Shown piece after piece: positions 1 to 9,159 of a stretch of DNA of 40,011 nt. A model generated the notes under the pieces. That model saw only the letters and a list, made by a program, of their open reading frames with translations, was not told the origin of the DNA and made no database searches. The number at the start of each line of letters is the position of its first letter. Position 1 is the stretch's first letter. The translations under genes and the position numbers were made by a program. The DNA lies in NCBI RefSeq assembly GCF_014697195.1, contig NZ_JACJRJ010000052.1, forward strand, positions 1 through 40,011, given 5' to 3'. Source of the DNA: Cylindrospermum sp. FACHB-282 (lineage in GTDB: Bacteria; Cyanobacteriota; Cyanobacteriia; Cyanobacteriales; Nostocaceae).

Positions 1-2
1 TC

Positions 3-83
3 AGAAAAGCAATCCCTAATGCTTTTGCAGATGGGATACAGGGGATTGTAGTTTCCCCAGTAAAGGTAACACTTTCAAAGTAA
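3..83 (+). CDS. C-terminal end of a gene entering from the left (partial)
   Basis: Frame 3 is open from the first base to a TAA at 81-83 and encodes 26 residues ending in VKVTLSK. No other frame is open across this stretch. It may be the tail of a gene that starts before the window. Too little is present to name a family. The next open stretch (about 70-285, frame 1) ends in a motif reminiscent of the last strand of a fibronectin-III-like domain (YRVRAV...SEWSP). It lacks a convincing start, so the two could be pieces of one decayed gene. This is speculative. Confidence 0.3.
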   Translation, partial: RKAIPNAFADGIQGIVVSPVKVTLSK

Positions 84-733
84 AAGATATTTGTCTATAT
101 TTTTTACAACTATACAAGCTGCATCTAATGAAAACCAAAAATCACAGGGATTACTCAACCGTGAATTAATCTTGCTGACACATAAGATTCAGCTTGGTTA
201 TCGAGTGCGAGCTGTCTTAGATGACAACCGCGTCAGTGAATGGTCTCCAGTAATGGCAGTCGGTGCAACTACTGTCTCTGAATGAAATGGTACGATCAGC
301 TTAAATCCCTGATATTACTGGTGCAAGGGGTGTAGGGTGTAGGGAAATTAAGAACAAGGCAGTTTTGTTTACACACCAAAAATTGACGGACTTTTAACAC
401 AAACCTGGAACCCTACCCCCCAACACCATGCCAAAGGAGGGGGGAAAACAAAAAACGGCGTTGCTGAATCAAAGTATGAAATGCTAAAATTACACTTCTT
501 TTTCTTCGTACCTTTGAGCCTTTGCGCCTCTGGGCAAAACAAATTCATATTCTCAATCAGCAACGCCCAAAAAACGATTATTTTACAGAAATGGTGAGTG
601 AAATCATAAACTGGGGAGTAAGTCAGAGAATAGTAACAGGAGATAGTTGGTATTCAGGAGTAGAAAACTAAAAATTTTTGAGAAACCAGAAACTGGGCTT
701 TCTATAATGATATTTTTTGTCAATGTGTAAGTT
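84..733. other. Gene-poor interval with repeats
   Basis: No convincing gene. It contains a weak open stretch ending at 285, a GTGTAGGG-type direct repeat near 328-341, and a MITE-like element at 457-567 (listed separately). Short frames on either strand here have no recognisable content. Confidence 0.6.
457..567. mobile_element. MITE-like element with GGCGTTGCTGA terminal inverted repeats
   Basis: GGCGTTGCTGA at the left end is matched by its reverse complement TCAGCAACGCC at the right end (to 567), about 111 bp overall, with no coding content. The interior has the CTTTGAGCCTTTGCGCCTCTG type of sequence common in Nostocales interspersed repeats. It is probably a non-autonomous element. No target duplication was identified with certainty. 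Confidence 0.55.
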
Positions 734-2209
734 CTAATATTGATCTTGGGAATTAACCTTAAGTTCGTAGATGGCGATCGCCTCATCTTTGCCTTTTACC
801 TTCACAGCCTGATCTACCAACCTGAGAGAAAATGCTTCTGGATAGGATAAACTGCTAACTACCGACTCACTCAACAGAACCTGACGGTCATATTGCTTAG
901 TTAATCCCTCAATGCGAGCAGCGACATTTACCGCATCACCGATGACTGTAGATTCAATGCGGGAAGTAAACCCTACCGTACCCATAACAACATTACCACG
1001 ATGAATGCCGATGCCGACGGAGATTTTGGGTAACCCTGTTTGTGATCGCCGATCATTAAACTGATCCAAAGCCTGATGCATCAAAATCGCCGCTTTTAGT
1101 GCGCCATCAGTAGCAGCATCATCAAACAGCGCCATGATCGCATCACCGATATATTTATCAATAAACCCACCTGCTTGATCGATGGCTTGTCCCATACAAG
1201 CCAAGTAGTCATTCAAAAAGGTAAAAATTTCTATTGGTGCCATCACCTCAGACATTGAGGTATAGCCCCGAATATCGCAGAATAAGATTGTCATTCTCCG
1301 CATTGAAGCCACACCCACCTCAATGTTTTCCACACCTTGGGGAGCGATCGCTAGAATGAACTTATTCGGCACAAATCTCTCAAAAGCATCTAAAGTCTTT
1401 TGCAGCTTAGTAAACGATACCTGCAATGCCGCAGACATCTCATTAAATGAAGTCGCCAGTGCGCCAATCTCATCTCCACGGTGGTTAATTTCTGCACGAT
1501 GCTGCAAATCTCCCCCAGCAATCTTGGCGGCACTCACCTGTAACCGCCCTATGGGATGACTCAGATGTTGTGCCAGAATATATGCAAACACCAAACCAAC
1601 AACCAGCCCGACGATACCCACCATCAGGGCCTGATTCACCGCATTACCAACAGCCCGATCTATCCGTCCCAGGGACAGCCCAATTCGTAAGGTGCCAATT
1701 TTTTTACCAGATAGCAAGTGGATATCTGAAGCCGCTTCCATTACCCTTTCACCACGCTTGGCCCGCGTAGTTCCAGAAAACTGGATTTCTCGCAAGACAA
1801 ATATCTCTTGAACACTAGATTTTTGCGACAAAGCTAGAGCTTTATTTGTCGCCTCCAAGGGCACAATATCAGGAATATGTTGGTTTTGAAACTCTCCTGG
1901 AGAAGCAGCAACGATCAGATTATCTTGGCGGGCATCAGACACAAGTACATAGACAAAATCTTCGTTTTCCTTCAGCATCATATCGATATTCAGGCGGATT
2001 TGACTCCAGTTTCCTTCGGCGAGTTCGTTTACATAGGAGTAACTCAACACTTTGGAAAAGAAGCTGGCTTCCCGCACTTTTTCCCGGTAATAAAGATTAC
2101 TCTCACTTTTTGCCCAAACGGTAACTACTGCACCAACCAAGGCGAGAATTAATAGGGTTGTACTAGCCATGATTTGGGTGCGAATCGAACGAACGGTAAA
2201 AAATTTCAT
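734..2209 (-). CDS. Membrane adenylate/guanylate cyclase, class III, with HAMP domain
   Basis: Predicted to make cAMP or cGMP from the nucleoside triphosphate at the inner membrane. From the chosen start there is an N-terminal membrane segment (about residues 12-33), an extracytoplasmic sensor-like region, a second membrane segment (near 195-220), a HAMP linker and a C-terminal class III catalytic domain. The catalytic domain has the metal-binding motif FCDIRGYT (about residue 310) and KYIGDAIMALF, which carries the second metal-binding Asp. NVAARIEGL is also present. The ATG at 2209 is preferred over the upstream ATG at 2245 because its ATGA overlaps the TGA of the preceding gene, typical of translational coupling. 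The nucleotide made (cAMP or cGMP) cannot be decided with confidence. The partner lipoprotein may supply or modulate the extracytoplasmic signal (inference). Confidence 0.92.
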   Translation of the reverse strand: MKFFTVRSIRTQIMASTTLLILALVGAVVTVWAKSESNLYYREKVREASFFSKVLSYSYVNELAEGNWSQIRLNIDMMLKENEDFVYVLVSDARQDNLIVAASPGEFQNQHIPDIVPLEATNKALALSQKSSVQEIFVLREIQFSGTTRAKRGERVMEAASDIHLLSGKKIGTLRIGLSLGRIDRAVGNAVNQALMVGIVGLVVGLVFAYILAQHLSHPIGRLQVSAAKIAGGDLQHRAEINHRGDEIGALATSFNEMSAALQVSFTKLQKTLDAFERFVPNKFILAIAPQGVENIEVGVASMRRMTILFCDIRGYTSMSEVMAPIEIFTFLNDYLACMGQAIDQAGGFIDKYIGDAIMALFDDAATDGALKAAILMHQALDQFNDRRSQTGLPKISVGIGIHRGNVVMGTVGFTSRIESTVIGDAVNVAARIEGLTKQYDRQVLLSESVVSSLSYPEAFSLRLVDQAVKVKGKDEAIAIYELKVNSQDQY

Positions 2210-3237
2210 GGTTGTATTATTAACTCTTCGACGAAAGTGACCCATCGTATATTGCTGGTTTTAGTTTTACATTCAGAACTAAAAGCCAAAGTCACAGGGC
2301 CGCCAAGTTTTGCCGGGATAAGTTGTTTGTCTTCTCCCCATCTGGTTACTAAAAGGATTTCACACTCACGCAAGTCAGCGGCTGAAAAACTCATGGGGTT
2401 GGCGGTACTACGGTAAACTTGTGCCTTCCCTCGCACCACAACTTCTCCGAGGGTGGGCAGCTGGACACCAGCAAGGGACAAAACATCCCGCACACGCACC
2501 CCATGGAGTTTAACTTTGCCACTGGGCCAGCCAATGCGATAGCCAACAGTTTCCGTAAGAGTGACTTGGGGCAGCTGATCTAGGGCGGCTAAATTGAGTG
2601 TACGCTTCCCCACCCGCAACTGCACTTTTTCCGTACCTACTATCATGTTGCTGACGTAAAATGCCCAGAATGATTCATCATACTTTTGCTTTATTTCTGG
2701 ATATTGTCTATAGGGAAACACTAAGTAAATCGGGCCACCTTGGTCGCGGTTAATTGGTTTGCCATTGTTAGCGATCGCTAAGATAATCGGGTAAGTTAGT
2801 AAATCTGCCAAGCTGACCGTTATCTGGTAAGCGTCATCAGAAAGAAAAGTGACCTCAGTTACATTTGATTGATGACCAAATTCTTTTAGCAGCTTTGATA
2901 TTGGTAATCCACGGAAGTTAAAAACCTGATTTCGGTCGATGACATAATTGGGATCGGTTGTCTGCACATAGGTATTTGCTAAAACCCCTACCTGTTGCCA
3001 ATTAAATTTTACAGATTTACCAGTCGCTGTTTCACCCTGAATAACCAAATTCGACTCCATCGGCTGGTTTTTTTTGGCGTTATCTGCCACAATTTCAGCA
3101 TTGCGGGCGATCGCTTCATTGCGCCAGATTTCGAGTTGTTCCTCTGTCGGCTGGTTGGTACAACCTCCTAGGCAGATAATAGCTGTCACTAAGGGTAGTA
3201 CAGGTAAATTTTTCCACACATCTGGTTGCAACCACAT
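2206..3237 (-). CDS. Lipoprotein with molybdopterin-oxidoreductase-like (sulfite-oxidase fold) domains
   Basis: 343 aa. The N-terminus is a lipoprotein signal: hydrophobic stretch then lipobox LGGC (Cys near residue 26), so it is probably anchored outside the inner membrane. The body has two related halves with the feel of the Oxidored_molyb fold (FRGLPISKLL, then LHGVRVRDVLSLAG, with GGPIYLVFP and GGPVTLAF). The molybdenum-ligand Cys typical of true sulfite oxidases is not evident, so a binding or sensory role is at least as likely as catalysis. It overlaps the downstream cyclase by 4 bp (ATGA), so the two are co-translated. The pairing suggests a periplasmic sensing partner for the cyclase (inference). 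Confidence 0.75.
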   Translation of the reverse strand: MWLQPDVWKNLPVLPLVTAIICLGGCTNQPTEEQLEIWRNEAIARNAEIVADNAKKNQPMESNLVIQGETATGKSVKFNWQQVGVLANTYVQTTDPNYVIDRNQVFNFRGLPISKLLKEFGHQSNVTEVTFLSDDAYQITVSLADLLTYPIILAIANNGKPINRDQGGPIYLVFPYRQYPEIKQKYDESFWAFYVSNMIVGTEKVQLRVGKRTLNLAALDQLPQVTLTETVGYRIGWPSGKVKLHGVRVRDVLSLAGVQLPTLGEVVVRGKAQVYRSTANPMSFSAADLRECEILLVTRWGEDKQLIPAKLGGPVTLAFSSECKTKTSNIRWVTFVEELIIQP

Positions 3238-3498
3238 TCAAAAATACTTCTGAAAAAGCTGTACACAATAACGTAGATGTAGCACATCCGCTATTTTATT
3301 CACAGTAGTCTAGTACATTTTTATGCCTTGAAAAAAAAATGCCCCAGAAAAAACCTCACCATCGCAGGTTTTAGATATGATGGCAGCAAAATTAAAACGT
3401 CAGAATAGAAGACACAGGAGAAAAAGGTAATGGGTAAGAGTTTTCTCAATCCCCAGTCTCCAGTCAAGAATCTCTAGTAAATCAGGAGTTTACTAACA

Positions 3499-6483
3499 GT
3501 GGTATTACAAGTACAAAACAGCACCTACGAAGTTAAAACCCAAGAAATTGCTAAACAACTTTTGGGATTAACTCAAGAAAATCGCTCATTTTTTGCTTCT
3601 TTGCGCGATCAAATGCGCTGGGATGATAAATTGCTAGCTTGGGCAATGAGTAATCCCGGATTGCGGGTACAGTTATTTCGCTTTATCGATACTTTACCTG
3701 CTTTACACAGTAAATCAGAAGTTGCCGCCCATTTACAAGAATATCTGGGAGATGAGTCTGTAGAACTACCCGCAGCCTTGAAGGGAATGTTAAACTTTGC
3801 TAACCCCGATTCCATGCCGGGACAAGTGGCAGCGACAACTGTAGGGACAGCTGTAGAAACCCTGGCCCATAAATATATTTCTGGGGAAAATATTAAACAA
3901 GTCATCAAAACAGTTGAACGACTGCGGAAAGAAAAAATGGCTTTCACCATCGATTTACTCGGTGAAGCGGTGATTACAGAAGCTGAGGCCCAGTCTTATC
4001 TAGAACGTTACATGGAATTAATGCAACAATTGGTGGCAGCATCCAAGAGTTGGACAACAATTCCGGCTATTGACGAAGCAGATGGTGAACAAATCCCCAA
4101 GGTTCAGGTTTCTGTGAAGTTAACGGCTTTTTATTCTCAATTTGACCCTTTAGATGCTAAAGGTAGTGAGGAGCGAGTTGGCGATCGCATTCGCACTCTG
4201 TTACGTCGTGCTCAGGAATTAGGTGCAGCTGTACATTTTGATATGGAACAGTACGCTTACAAAGACATCACTCTCAGCATTCTCAAAAAACTGCTGCTAG
4301 AACCAGAGTTTCGCCAACGCACAGATGTAGGCGTTACCATCCAAGCATATCTGCGTGACAGCGAGCAAGATGCCAAAGACGTAATTTCTTGGTTGAAACA
4401 GCGTGGAAATCCATTAACAATTCGCTTGGTGAAAGGTGCATACTGGGATCAAGAAACCATTAAAGCCGCACAGAAACATTGGCCACAGCCAGTTTACAAC
4501 GACAAAGCGGCAACAGATGCCAATTTTGAAGCGATAACTCAGTTGTTGCTAGAAAATCACCAATATGTCTATGCTGCCATTGGTAGTCATAATGTGCGAT
4601 CGCATTCTCGCGCTATGGCGATCGCTGAAAGTTTAAATGTCCCCCGTCGTTGTTTTGAAATGCAAGTCCTCTACGGCATGGGTGATAAAGTTGCCAAAGC
4701 TTTAGTTGACAAGGGTTATCGTGTCCGCGTTTACTGTCCCTATGGTGAATTATTACCGGGAATGGCTTATCTAATTCGCCGTTTGTTGGAAAATACGGCT
4801 AATAGTTCTTTCATTCGCCAAAATCTGGAAAATCGACCTGTTGAGGAGTTGATAGCGGCACCGATTGTGGATTTGTCTCACGCAGAGTCGCAGAGTCGCA
4901 GAGAGGAAGATGTGAGTTTTGTGGCTGCTGCGGATACGGATTATGCTGTGGAGGAGGTGAGAAGGAAATCTGCTCAAGCTTTTGAAAGTGTTCGTCGGCA
5001 ATTGGGGAAAACTTATTTACCTTTAATTAATGGGGAATATGTTAATACTGAGAATTTTGTCGATTCTCTCAACCCGTCGAATTTTAGCGAGGTAATTGGG
5101 AAGGTTGGATTAATCAGTGTGGAACAAGGGGAAGCGGCGATGCAAGCGGCTAAAGCGGCTTTTCCTGGTTGGCGTAAAACTCCTGTGAAAGAACGGGCGG
5201 GGATTTTGCGGCAGGCTGCTGATTTGATGGAACTACGCCGCGCTGAACTTTCGGCTTGGATAGTTTTGGAGGTTGGGAAACCAGTTAAGGAAGCAGACGG
5301 GGAAGTTTCAGAGGCGATAGATTTTTGTCGCTACTACGCCTCGGAAATGGAACGGTTGGATAAAGGTGTAAATTACGATGTTTCTGGGGAAACTAATCGT
5401 TATATCTACCAGCCACGGGGAATTGCTGTGGTAATTTCTCCTTGGAATTTCCCTTTAGCGATCGCTTGTGGAATGACGGTTGCCGCAATAGTAGCGGGTA
5501 ATTGTACTTTGCTCAAACCTGCGGAAACATCTTCGGTGATTACTGCCAAGCTTACAGAAATTTTGATTGAGGCAGGTATACCTCAAGGGGTATTTCAATA
5601 TGTCCCCGGTAAGGGTTCTCAAGTCGGTGCTTACTTGGTAAATCATCCAGAAACTCATGTCATTGCTTTTACGGGTTCTCAGGAAGTTGGCTGTAGAATC
5701 TACGCAGAAGCGGCAATAGTTAAACCTGGTCAAAAGCACATGAAGCGGGTGATTGCCGAGATGGGTGGCAAGAATGGCATTATTATTGATGAAAGTGCTG
5801 ATTTAGACCAAGCTGTAATTGGGGTGGTACAGTCGGCTTTTGGTTACAGCGGACAAAAATGTTCTGCTGCTGCCAGGGTGATTGTGCTGGAGCCAGTATA
5901 TGATGCCTTTGTGCAGCGGTTGGTAGAAGCAACAAAATCTCTCAATATTGGGGAAGCAGAGTTACCGAGTACCCAAGTCGGCCCGGTGATTGATGCTCCG
6001 GCACGCGATCGCATTCTTGAGTATATTGAGAAGGGGAAAGCAGAAGCAGAAGTGGCACTGGAATTACCCGCACCTGAACAGGGATATTTTATCGGCCCAG
6101 TCATCTTTAGTGAAGTACCGCCCAATGGCATAATTGCCCAACAAGAGATATTTGGCCCAGTGCTAGCCGTAATTCGTGTAAAAGGCTTTCAAGAAGCTTT
6201 GCAAGTCGCCAACGGTACTAATTACGCCTTAACTGGCGGACTTTACTCCCGCACTCCTTCTCATATTCAACAGGCGGAACAAGACTTTGAAGTGGGGAAC
6301 TTGTACATTAATCGTACCATCACTGGTGCGATCGTCGCTCGGCAACCTTTTGGCGGATTTAAACTTTCCGGTGTCGGTTCTAAAGCCGGTGGCCCTGATT
6401 ACCTGCTACAGTTCCTCGAACCGCGCACGGTGACAGAAAACATCCAGCGTCAAGGTTTTGCACCAATTGAGGGTGCAGATTAA
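3499..6483 (+). CDS. putA: Bifunctional proline dehydrogenase / L-glutamate-gamma-semialdehyde dehydrogenase
   Basis: Oxidises proline to glutamate in two steps: an FAD-dependent PRODH barrel (about residues 90-470) and an NAD(P)-dependent P5C dehydrogenase (about 500-985). The barrel shows LVKGAYWDQE and GSHNVRS. The aldehyde dehydrogenase half shows SPWNFPLA, FTGSQEVG, Glu754 in AEMGGKN and the nucleophile Cys788 in SGQKCSAAA. At 994 aa it fits the family without an N-terminal DNA-binding domain. The GTG start at 3499 is preceded by AGGAG at 3485-3489. The linker (about residues 455-475) carries a three-unit 8-bp tandem repeat at 4881-4904, suggesting repeat DNA was absorbed into the reading frame. 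A strong terminator follows, so it is likely monocistronic. Confidence 0.96.
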   Translation: MVLQVQNSTYEVKTQEIAKQLLGLTQENRSFFASLRDQMRWDDKLLAWAMSNPGLRVQLFRFIDTLPALHSKSEVAAHLQEYLGDESVELPAALKGMLNFANPDSMPGQVAATTVGTAVETLAHKYISGENIKQVIKTVERLRKEKMAFTIDLLGEAVITEAEAQSYLERYMELMQQLVAASKSWTTIPAIDEADGEQIPKVQVSVKLTAFYSQFDPLDAKGSEERVGDRIRTLLRRAQELGAAVHFDMEQYAYKDITLSILKKLLLEPEFRQRTDVGVTIQAYLRDSEQDAKDVISWLKQRGNPLTIRLVKGAYWDQETIKAAQKHWPQPVYNDKAATDANFEAITQLLLENHQYVYAAIGSHNVRSHSRAMAIAESLNVPRRCFEMQVLYGMGDKVAKALVDKGYRVRVYCPYGELLPGMAYLIRRLLENTANSSFIRQNLENRPVEELIAAPIVDLSHAESQSRREEDVSFVAAADTDYAVEEVRRKSAQAFESVRRQLGKTYLPLINGEYVNTENFVDSLNPSNFSEVIGKVGLISVEQGEAAMQAAKAAFPGWRKTPVKERAGILRQAADLMELRRAELSAWIVLEVGKPVKEADGEVSEAIDFCRYYASEMERLDKGVNYDVSGETNRYIYQPRGIAVVISPWNFPLAIACGMTVAAIVAGNCTLLKPAETSSVITAKLTEILIEAGIPQGVFQYVPGKGSQVGAYLVNHPETHVIAFTGSQEVGCRIYAEAAIVKPGQKHMKRVIAEMGGKNGIIIDESADLDQAVIGVVQSAFGYSGQKCSAAARVIVLEPVYDAFVQRLVEATKSLNIGEAELPSTQVGPVIDAPARDRILEYIEKGKAEAEVALELPAPEQGYFIGPVIFSEVPPNGIIAQQEIFGPVLAVIRVKGFQEALQVANGTNYALTGGLYSRTPSHIQQAEQDFEVGNLYINRTITGAIVARQPFGGFKLSGVGSKAGGPDYLLQFLEPRTVTENIQRQGFAPIEGAD
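4881..4904 (+). repeat. 8-bp tandem repeat (x3) inside the putA linker
   Basis: CGCAGAGT, CGCAGAGT, CGCAGAGA in direct succession, translated as part of HAESQSRREED between the two enzyme domains. The unit resembles the interspersed CGCAGAG repeats of Nostocales. Because 8 is not a multiple of 3, loss or gain of a unit would shift the frame and separate the two activities. Confidence 0.8.
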
Positions 6484-6504
6484 ACATTGCTTGACTCTAG
6501 TCCG

Positions 6505-6531
6505 GGGAGTGATTTATGCACTCCCTTTTTT
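6505..6531 (+). terminator. Intrinsic terminator of putA
   Basis: GGGAGTG (6505-6511), 7-nt loop, CACTCCC (6519-6525), then a run of six T. It lies 22 bp after the putA stop codon. Confidence 0.9.
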
Positions 6532-6546
6532 GTAATCTGTCAATAT

Positions 6547-6651
6547 TAGGACTTACGCACAAATCTCTCAAATGTATCCTTTGCATCCTCTGTGGTAGCC
6601 TACGGTACGTCCTTCAGTCTACATTTTTCCGTTATTTGTGGGTAAGTCCTG
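6547..6651. mobile_element. MITE-like element, AGGACTTAC family, copy 1
   Basis: About 105 bp bounded by AGGACTTACGCAC at the left and GTAAGTCCTG at the right. It has the same termini as the copies at 30785-30910 and 35154-35246. It lies between the convergent putA and Rpn genes and has no coding content. Confidence 0.7.
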
Positions 6652-6670
6652 AATAGAAAAATCAAAAGAC

Positions 6671-7507
6671 TTAATCACTGTCTTGCTGGTCTAACCAAGT
6701 CACTAAATCACCTATTTCTGAAAAGTCTAGTAATGCTTCTGCTAAATCATCTAACTTTTCAATTGATAACATTCTAATTTTATCAATCAATAAAGAATTT
6801 ATTTCACCAAAACGGCGATTAAGCTGGCGGATAATTGTACGTTGCTCACCCCGTTGCTCACCCCGTTGTTCACCCTTCTGCAAAATATCCTGATAAATTA
6901 CTGATTCTTGCATAATTTCCTCGCTTAACAATTGACGAATTAAATCTTTACCAAACCTCAAGCCTGCTAAAATCTCTGTGTAAGCTGCAATATCCTGTTT
7001 AGTGTCTCTATCCGAAATTCTAGCAACATTCTGGGAAACCTGCGATAATAAGCTTTGGGGTGAATTTGTTCGCGTTAATGGTGCTAAGGGCAATAATGCC
7101 AGATTATCGAGAAATAAGTCTGAATCTTGTTCCCACATCCGAATAACGCGATAGCGGTGAGTCGTTGTCTCATTAAGATATTCTTCGGTAAAAGCGATTT
7201 CGTTATTTGTTTCTTGTAAGAAAATCACTACTTGGGTGACGGGAACTTTATATTGACGTATCAACCTCACCGAGTAATCCAACATCCGCAAAGGAACAGG
7301 AGTTTTAGACGTTGCTTCGGTTTGGAATTCAATATGTAAAATCCGATTTTCTGTTTGCAAGAAGGTGACAAAATCAGCGCGAATTGGTTCGATACTTAAT
7401 TCAGTTTTTAATACTTTGATGTTTTGCGGTTCCTCAGTTAGCAACCAACGGGCAAAATCAAGTGGATATTTTTCAGCTAATATTTTACAAACGTTGTCAA
7501 AACTCAC
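6671..7507 (-). CDS. Rpn-family PD-(D/E)XK nuclease-like protein, DUF4351-type C-terminus
   Basis: 278 aa. The N-terminal half matches the Rpn/YhgA-like 'recombination-promoting nuclease/putative transposase' group abundant in cyanobacteria, with Asp45 (RADFVTF) and Glu60-x-Gln62 (IEFQTE) as the probable metal-binding set. The C-terminal 60 residues resemble DUF4351 (RRFGEINSLL...LDDLAEALLDF). Between them is a tandem GEQR repeat encoded by three 12-bp units. These proteins are found as dispersed stand-alone genes, and their role in the cell is not settled. The neighbours offer no functional link. Confidence 0.85.
   Translation of the reverse strand: MSFDNVCKILAEKYPLDFARWLLTEEPQNIKVLKTELSIEPIRADFVTFLQTENRILHIEFQTEATSKTPVPLRMLDYSVRLIRQYKVPVTQVVIFLQETNNEIAFTEEYLNETTTHRYRVIRMWEQDSDLFLDNLALLPLAPLTRTNSPQSLLSQVSQNVARISDRDTKQDIAAYTEILAGLRFGKDLIRQLLSEEIMQESVIYQDILQKGEQRGEQRGEQRTIIRQLNRRFGEINSLLIDKIRMLSIEKLDDLAEALLDFSEIGDLVTWLDQQDSD
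6840..6875 (-). repeat. 12-bp tandem repeat (x3) in the Rpn-like gene
   Basis: Three consecutive CGTTGCTCACCC-type units (the third differs by one base) encode the GEQRGEQRGEQR stretch. The unit length preserves the frame, so copy number could vary without breaking the gene. Confidence 0.85.
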
Positions 7508-7654
7508 AGGTTTATCAAAATATATATCACAATTATTATAAAATTTAATGGTAAAAGTGGGAATGCAAGAGTTAATATTATAAATCTTGTGGGGTGGGCA
7601 GAAAAGCCCGCCCTTGTGTACCTCAGTCCAATAAAACGTGCAGTATTTTTGATC

Positions 7655-7957
7655 TTATTTTGGACACTCTGGTAAACTTTTGCCAGCGTAATTACAATCA
7701 AAATAGATTAAAGCTTCTCTACTAGATGCAAAGCTCCGAGTTGTAGAGTCTGGATCATTATTTGGATCTGCCTTATCAGACCAAATTTTCAAGTAGTAAT
7801 AACTGCCATCATCACTAGACCATAATTCATAACGGTAATCACCGCCTGCTCCCTGACTCGTTAGGTAATCAGCTAGTGCTGTATTTGATAGAGATAGAAG
7901 GGTAAATATAGTCAAAATTGGAATTATAGCTATTTTCAACATCTGGGTGACTTTCAT
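7655..7957 (-). CDS. Small secreted protein of unknown function
   Basis: 100 aa. A clear Sec signal peptide (Lys-containing start, hydrophobic core, cleavage expected after ALA at residues 27-29) leaves a mature protein of about 71 residues rich in Tyr, Asp and Ser. It has two cysteines (88 and 98) that could form one disulfide outside the cytoplasm. The pattern YRYELWSSDDGSYYYLKIW looks like beta hairpins. I do not recognise the family. A GGGCGGGC/GCCCACCC-type hairpin follows near 7590-7615 and may act as its terminator. Confidence 0.6.
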   Translation of the reverse strand: MKVTQMLKIAIIPILTIFTLLSLSNTALADYLTSQGAGGDYRYELWSSDDGSYYYLKIWSDKADPNNDPDSTTRSFASSREALIYFDCNYAGKSLPECPK

Positions 7958-8202
7958 AGATACAGCAAGAATTAGGTTAGTCTCAATCGTAACCTGATTG
8001 CGTATTTATGTCTAGATAAGCTGTATTAGTTACCTCTTAAAACTTGGGAACTCATATCCTGCTCAAATTTTCTCAGAGACATTCTCTAAAAACATCACAC
8101 CCATCCAACGAAGTAAATCGAGAAAATCGCCCCGTACACTCCCCTAAAGAAAGATAACCCAGAGGTGGAACTTTGCCACAATAGAGGAGATATCAGCGCT
8201 TT

Positions 8203-8208
8203 AAGGAG
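8203..8208 (+). promoter_or_regulatory. Strong Shine-Dalgarno site
   Basis: GGAGGT lies 8 bases before the ATG at 8217. A strong match is uncommon among the genes in this window, and it fixes the start of the following gene. Confidence 0.8.
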
Positions 8209-8216
8209 GTGGAGAA

Positions 8217-9143
8217 ATGACAGATGGCGGTGTGAGAATTGTGTCTTTGATTCCCGGTGGCACAGAGATTTTAGCTAACTTAGGGCTGATTGATGCTATC
8301 GTTGGGCGATCGCATGAATGCGACTATCCCCCAGAAGTTAAAAATCTGCCTATTTGTACCCAAGCCCGCTTAGACAGCAACGCATCTAGCAGCGATATTG
8401 ACGCTGATGTAAACAGTTTATTGCAATCGGCGCTGAGTATTTATCAAATCAAAACAGATGTTTTAGAGCAATTGCAGCCTACCCACATTCTCACTCAAGA
8501 CCAGTGTGATGTCTGTGCAGTCAGTTTCAAAGAAGTTGAAAAGGCTGTAGCTACTCTCACCCACTCCTCACCCCAAATTATTTCCTTACAACCCAATATT
8601 CTCCAGGATGTTTGGGCTGATATTGAGCGAGTCGGCAAAGTCTTTGGGGTAGACTCAGTAAAGGTACTAGAGAACTTAGAAGCCCGTGTTCAAATTTGTC
8701 AGCGAAGAGTCCAAGGACTTTCGTTAGCAGAACTGCCCAAAGTCGTTTGCATTGAGTGGACTAATCCTTTAATGGCCGCTGCCAACTGGATTCCCGAATT
8801 AGTCAACTTAGCAGGTGGACAGTCAATGTTTTGCGTTGCAGGTCAGCCATCACCTCATTTACAGTGGGATACATTAATCACCAGCAATCCTGATGTAATT
8901 ATTTTTATGCCCTGCGGTTTTAATTTACATCGCACTCGCCAAGAAGCCCAGATACTAACTAACATTCCAGAGTGGCAAAAACTCCATGCTACCCAAACAG
9001 GTAGAGTTTTCGTTACTGATGGCAATGCTTACTTCAATCGTCCAGGCCCACGACTGGTAGATTCTTTGGAAATTTTAGCAGAAATTTTGCATCCCGAAAT
9101 TTTTGACTATGGCTACAAAGGCGTAGGCTGGGAACCGCTTTAA
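8217..9143 (+). CDS. Cobalamin-binding / BtuF-like helical-backbone metal-receptor family protein
   Basis: 308 aa. It begins directly with RIVSLIPGGTEILANLGL, the characteristic first strand and helix of the BtuF/FepB periplasmic-binding fold. It also has GRSHECDYP, LTQDQCDVC and a second lobe from about residue 175 (WTNPLMAAANWIPELVNLAGG). No signal peptide or lipobox is visible, so unlike transport-associated BtuF it is probably cytoplasmic. Such stand-alone forms are usually annotated as cobalamin-binding protein. The CDVC motif could bind metal (inference). No ABC permease or ATPase gene is adjacent. The substrate is unproven. Confidence 0.8.
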   Translation: MTDGGVRIVSLIPGGTEILANLGLIDAIVGRSHECDYPPEVKNLPICTQARLDSNASSSDIDADVNSLLQSALSIYQIKTDVLEQLQPTHILTQDQCDVCAVSFKEVEKAVATLTHSSPQIISLQPNILQDVWADIERVGKVFGVDSVKVLENLEARVQICQRRVQGLSLAELPKVVCIEWTNPLMAAANWIPELVNLAGGQSMFCVAGQPSPHLQWDTLITSNPDVIIFMPCGFNLHRTRQEAQILTNIPEWQKLHATQTGRVFVTDGNAYFNRPGPRLVDSLEILAEILHPEIFDYGYKGVGWEPL

Positions 9144-9159
9144 GCTAAACTAGATGCCA

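Noticed and set aside
91-285. 64-aa frame with an FN3-like ending
   Set aside because: Starts only from a TTG without context, and the upstream part is not protein-like. Kept only as a possible relic.
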